Source: Thermoleophilia bacterium
GTDB lineage: Bacteria > Actinomycetota > Thermoleophilia > RBG-16-64-13
DNA: 5,554 bases
Assembly: GCA_016929985.1 (NCBI GenBank)
Contig: JAFGIH010000858.1
Location: 1 to 5,554 of the forward strand
Direction of reading: 5' to 3'
Below, piece by piece: positions 4,647 to 5,554 of the stretch. Numbering within the stretch: position 1 is the stretch's first letter; each line of letters opens with the position of its first letter. The notes below the pieces were generated by a model. The model was not told the DNA's origin. It searched no databases and saw nothing but the letters and a program-made list of their open reading frames with translations. A program made the translations under genes and the position numbers.

Positions 4647-5554
4647 ATGCGGATCGACGTACCCTGGAGTTCCGGGACCACCCCGGTAGAGATCGACGCC
4701 CGTAGGGTGGCCGGTGTTCTCGGCGCCAATGTGGAGCGGGCTGAGAATCCGGACGCGATCTTGCAGGCGGCGGTCACTCGTTCGGGCGCCGGCTTCGCGG
4801 ACTTCCTTGCTCAAGCTGCCTCGCCGCTGCTCGTCGTGGTCAACGACGGCACCCGGCCTACCCCTTCGGCCGACGTGCTCCGCGTTCTGAGGAGCGATCT
4901 GGAGACGTGGCTGGCGGTGCTCGGCAACGAACTCGCGTTCGTCATCGCCACCGGCACCCACCGGGCCGCGCTCCCTTCCGAGATCGACCACATCTTCGGC
5001 GCCGACCTGGCCTTCGCCCACACCGGCCGCATCTTCTCTCACGACGCCAAAGACGGGGAACAGCTGGCCTACGTCGGCCGGACCGCGCGCGGCACCGAGG
5101 TCCGGGTGAACCGGCTGCTCGCCGAAGCCAAGAGCGTGCTGCTCATCAATTCGGTGGAGCCGCACTACTTCGCCGGCTACACCGGCGGGCGGAAGTCATT
5201 GTTCCCGGGGTTGGCCGGCTACGAGACGGTGTGGGCCAATCACAAGCTGTCTATGGAGCCCGGTTCCGAGTTGCTCGTGCTTGCGGGCAACCCGGTGCAC
5301 GAAGACCTGGAGGAGATGCTGGCCGTGGGCATCGCCGGCAAGGACATCTACTCGGTCCAGCTCGTGCTGGACAAGGACCACCGGGTGGGATTCGCGGCGG
5401 CCGGCTCGCTGGAGGACACGTTCCGGCGGGCCATCGAGGTGGCCGACAAGCAGTTCGTTCTCGAGATCGACCGGCGCTACGAGGTCGTGGTGGCCGTGGC
5501 GCCTCACCCCATGGACTGCAACCTCTATCAGACCAACAAGGCCATCCAGAGCGG
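4647..5554 (+). CDS. larA: LarA-family nickel-pincer 2-hydroxyacid racemase/epimerase, 3'-truncated
   Basis: The first 302 codons of a LarA-type protein (family length about 420-430) remain open at the right edge. LarA interconverts D- and L-lactate in the cytoplasm by hydride transfer on a nickel-pincer nucleotide cofactor tethered to a lysine; relatives act on malate, phenyllactate, 2-hydroxyglutarate or aldonates. Seen: VVNDGTRPTP with Asp67 and Arg70; ATGTHR with His105; EPHYFAGYTGGRKS with His173 and cofactor-bearing Lys183; WANHK with nickel-binding His199; and LYQTNK with Tyr294, Gln295 and Lys298. These match Asp72, Arg75, His108, His174, Lys184, His200, Tyr294, Gln295 and Lys298 of L. 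plantarum LarA, so the visible part looks catalytically intact. The cofactor makers LarB, LarC and LarE are not in the window and may follow downstream. Which hydroxyacid it uses cannot be told. AAGGAG 7 bases before the ATG supports the start. Confidence 0.9.
   Translation, partial: MRIDVPWSSGTTPVEIDARRVAGVLGANVERAENPDAILQAAVTRSGAGFADFLAQAASPLLVVVNDGTRPTPSADVLRVLRSDLETWLAVLGNELAFVIATGTHRAALPSEIDHIFGADLAFAHTGRIFSHDAKDGEQLAYVGRTARGTEVRVNRLLAEAKSVLLINSVEPHYFAGYTGGRKSLFPGLAGYETVWANHKLSMEPGSELLVLAGNPVHEDLEEMLAVGIAGKDIYSVQLVLDKDHRVGFAAAGSLEDTFRRAIEVADKQFVLEIDRRYEVVVAVAPHPMDCNLYQTNKAIQS

Noticed and set aside
4467..5165. Minus-strand open frame opposite the divergent spacer and LarA start, with another at 5196-5507
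   Set aside because: The plus strand carries the nickel-pincer residues in order and a strong ribosome binding site, so these are shadows.

Overview
This is a GC-rich, gene-dense bacterial fragment with five protein-coding genes, two of them cut by the window edges. No rRNA, tRNA, CRISPR array or mobile element was seen. Tight gene packing, GC-rich codon use, TAG-type -10 elements and an anaerobic molybdenum enzyme suggest a strictly or facultatively anaerobic high-GC bacterium. A Coriobacteriia-like or deep-branching actinobacterium is plausible, but a high-GC Desulfobacterota or Bacillota member cannot be excluded from the sequence alone.

Left region (1-3521, + strand): a probable operon of three genes. 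It begins with the C-terminal half of a bis-MGD molybdopterin oxidoreductase large subunit. Four bases later comes its iron-sulfur small subunit. The small subunit has two features that together point to the pyrogallol-phloroglucinol transhydroxylase (pyrogallol hydroxytransferase) branch of the DMSO reductase family: cysteines for only three [4Fe-4S] clusters, and a C-terminal carboxypeptidase-regulatory/Cna-B-like beta domain. The third gene, 49 bases downstream, is a complete acetyl-CoA acetyltransferase (thiolase). Transhydroxylase makes phloroglucinol from pyrogallol. The known anaerobic phloroglucinol route ends in acetoacetyl-CoA/acetyl-CoA units, so a thiolase is a sensible partner. 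The intermediate enzymes (phloroglucinol reductase, dihydrophloroglucinol hydrolase and so on) are not in the window. A related catechol dehydroxylase function is the main alternative.

Middle (3522-4397): a 153-base convergent spacer with a perfect 14-base palindrome, then a minus-strand gene for a free-standing B3/B4 domain protein, related to the editing module of PheRS beta. Its ribosome binding site favours an ATG three codons inside the longest frame.

Right region (4398-5554): a 249-base divergent intergenic region with candidate promoters in both directions and two short inverted repeats, then the 5' 302 codons of a LarA-family nickel-pincer 2-hydroxyacid racemase/epimerase on the + strand. 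Every catalytic and cofactor residue I can recall from Lactiplantibacillus plantarum LarA within this stretch is present. There is no evident functional link between the B3/B4 or LarA genes and the transhydroxylase operon.
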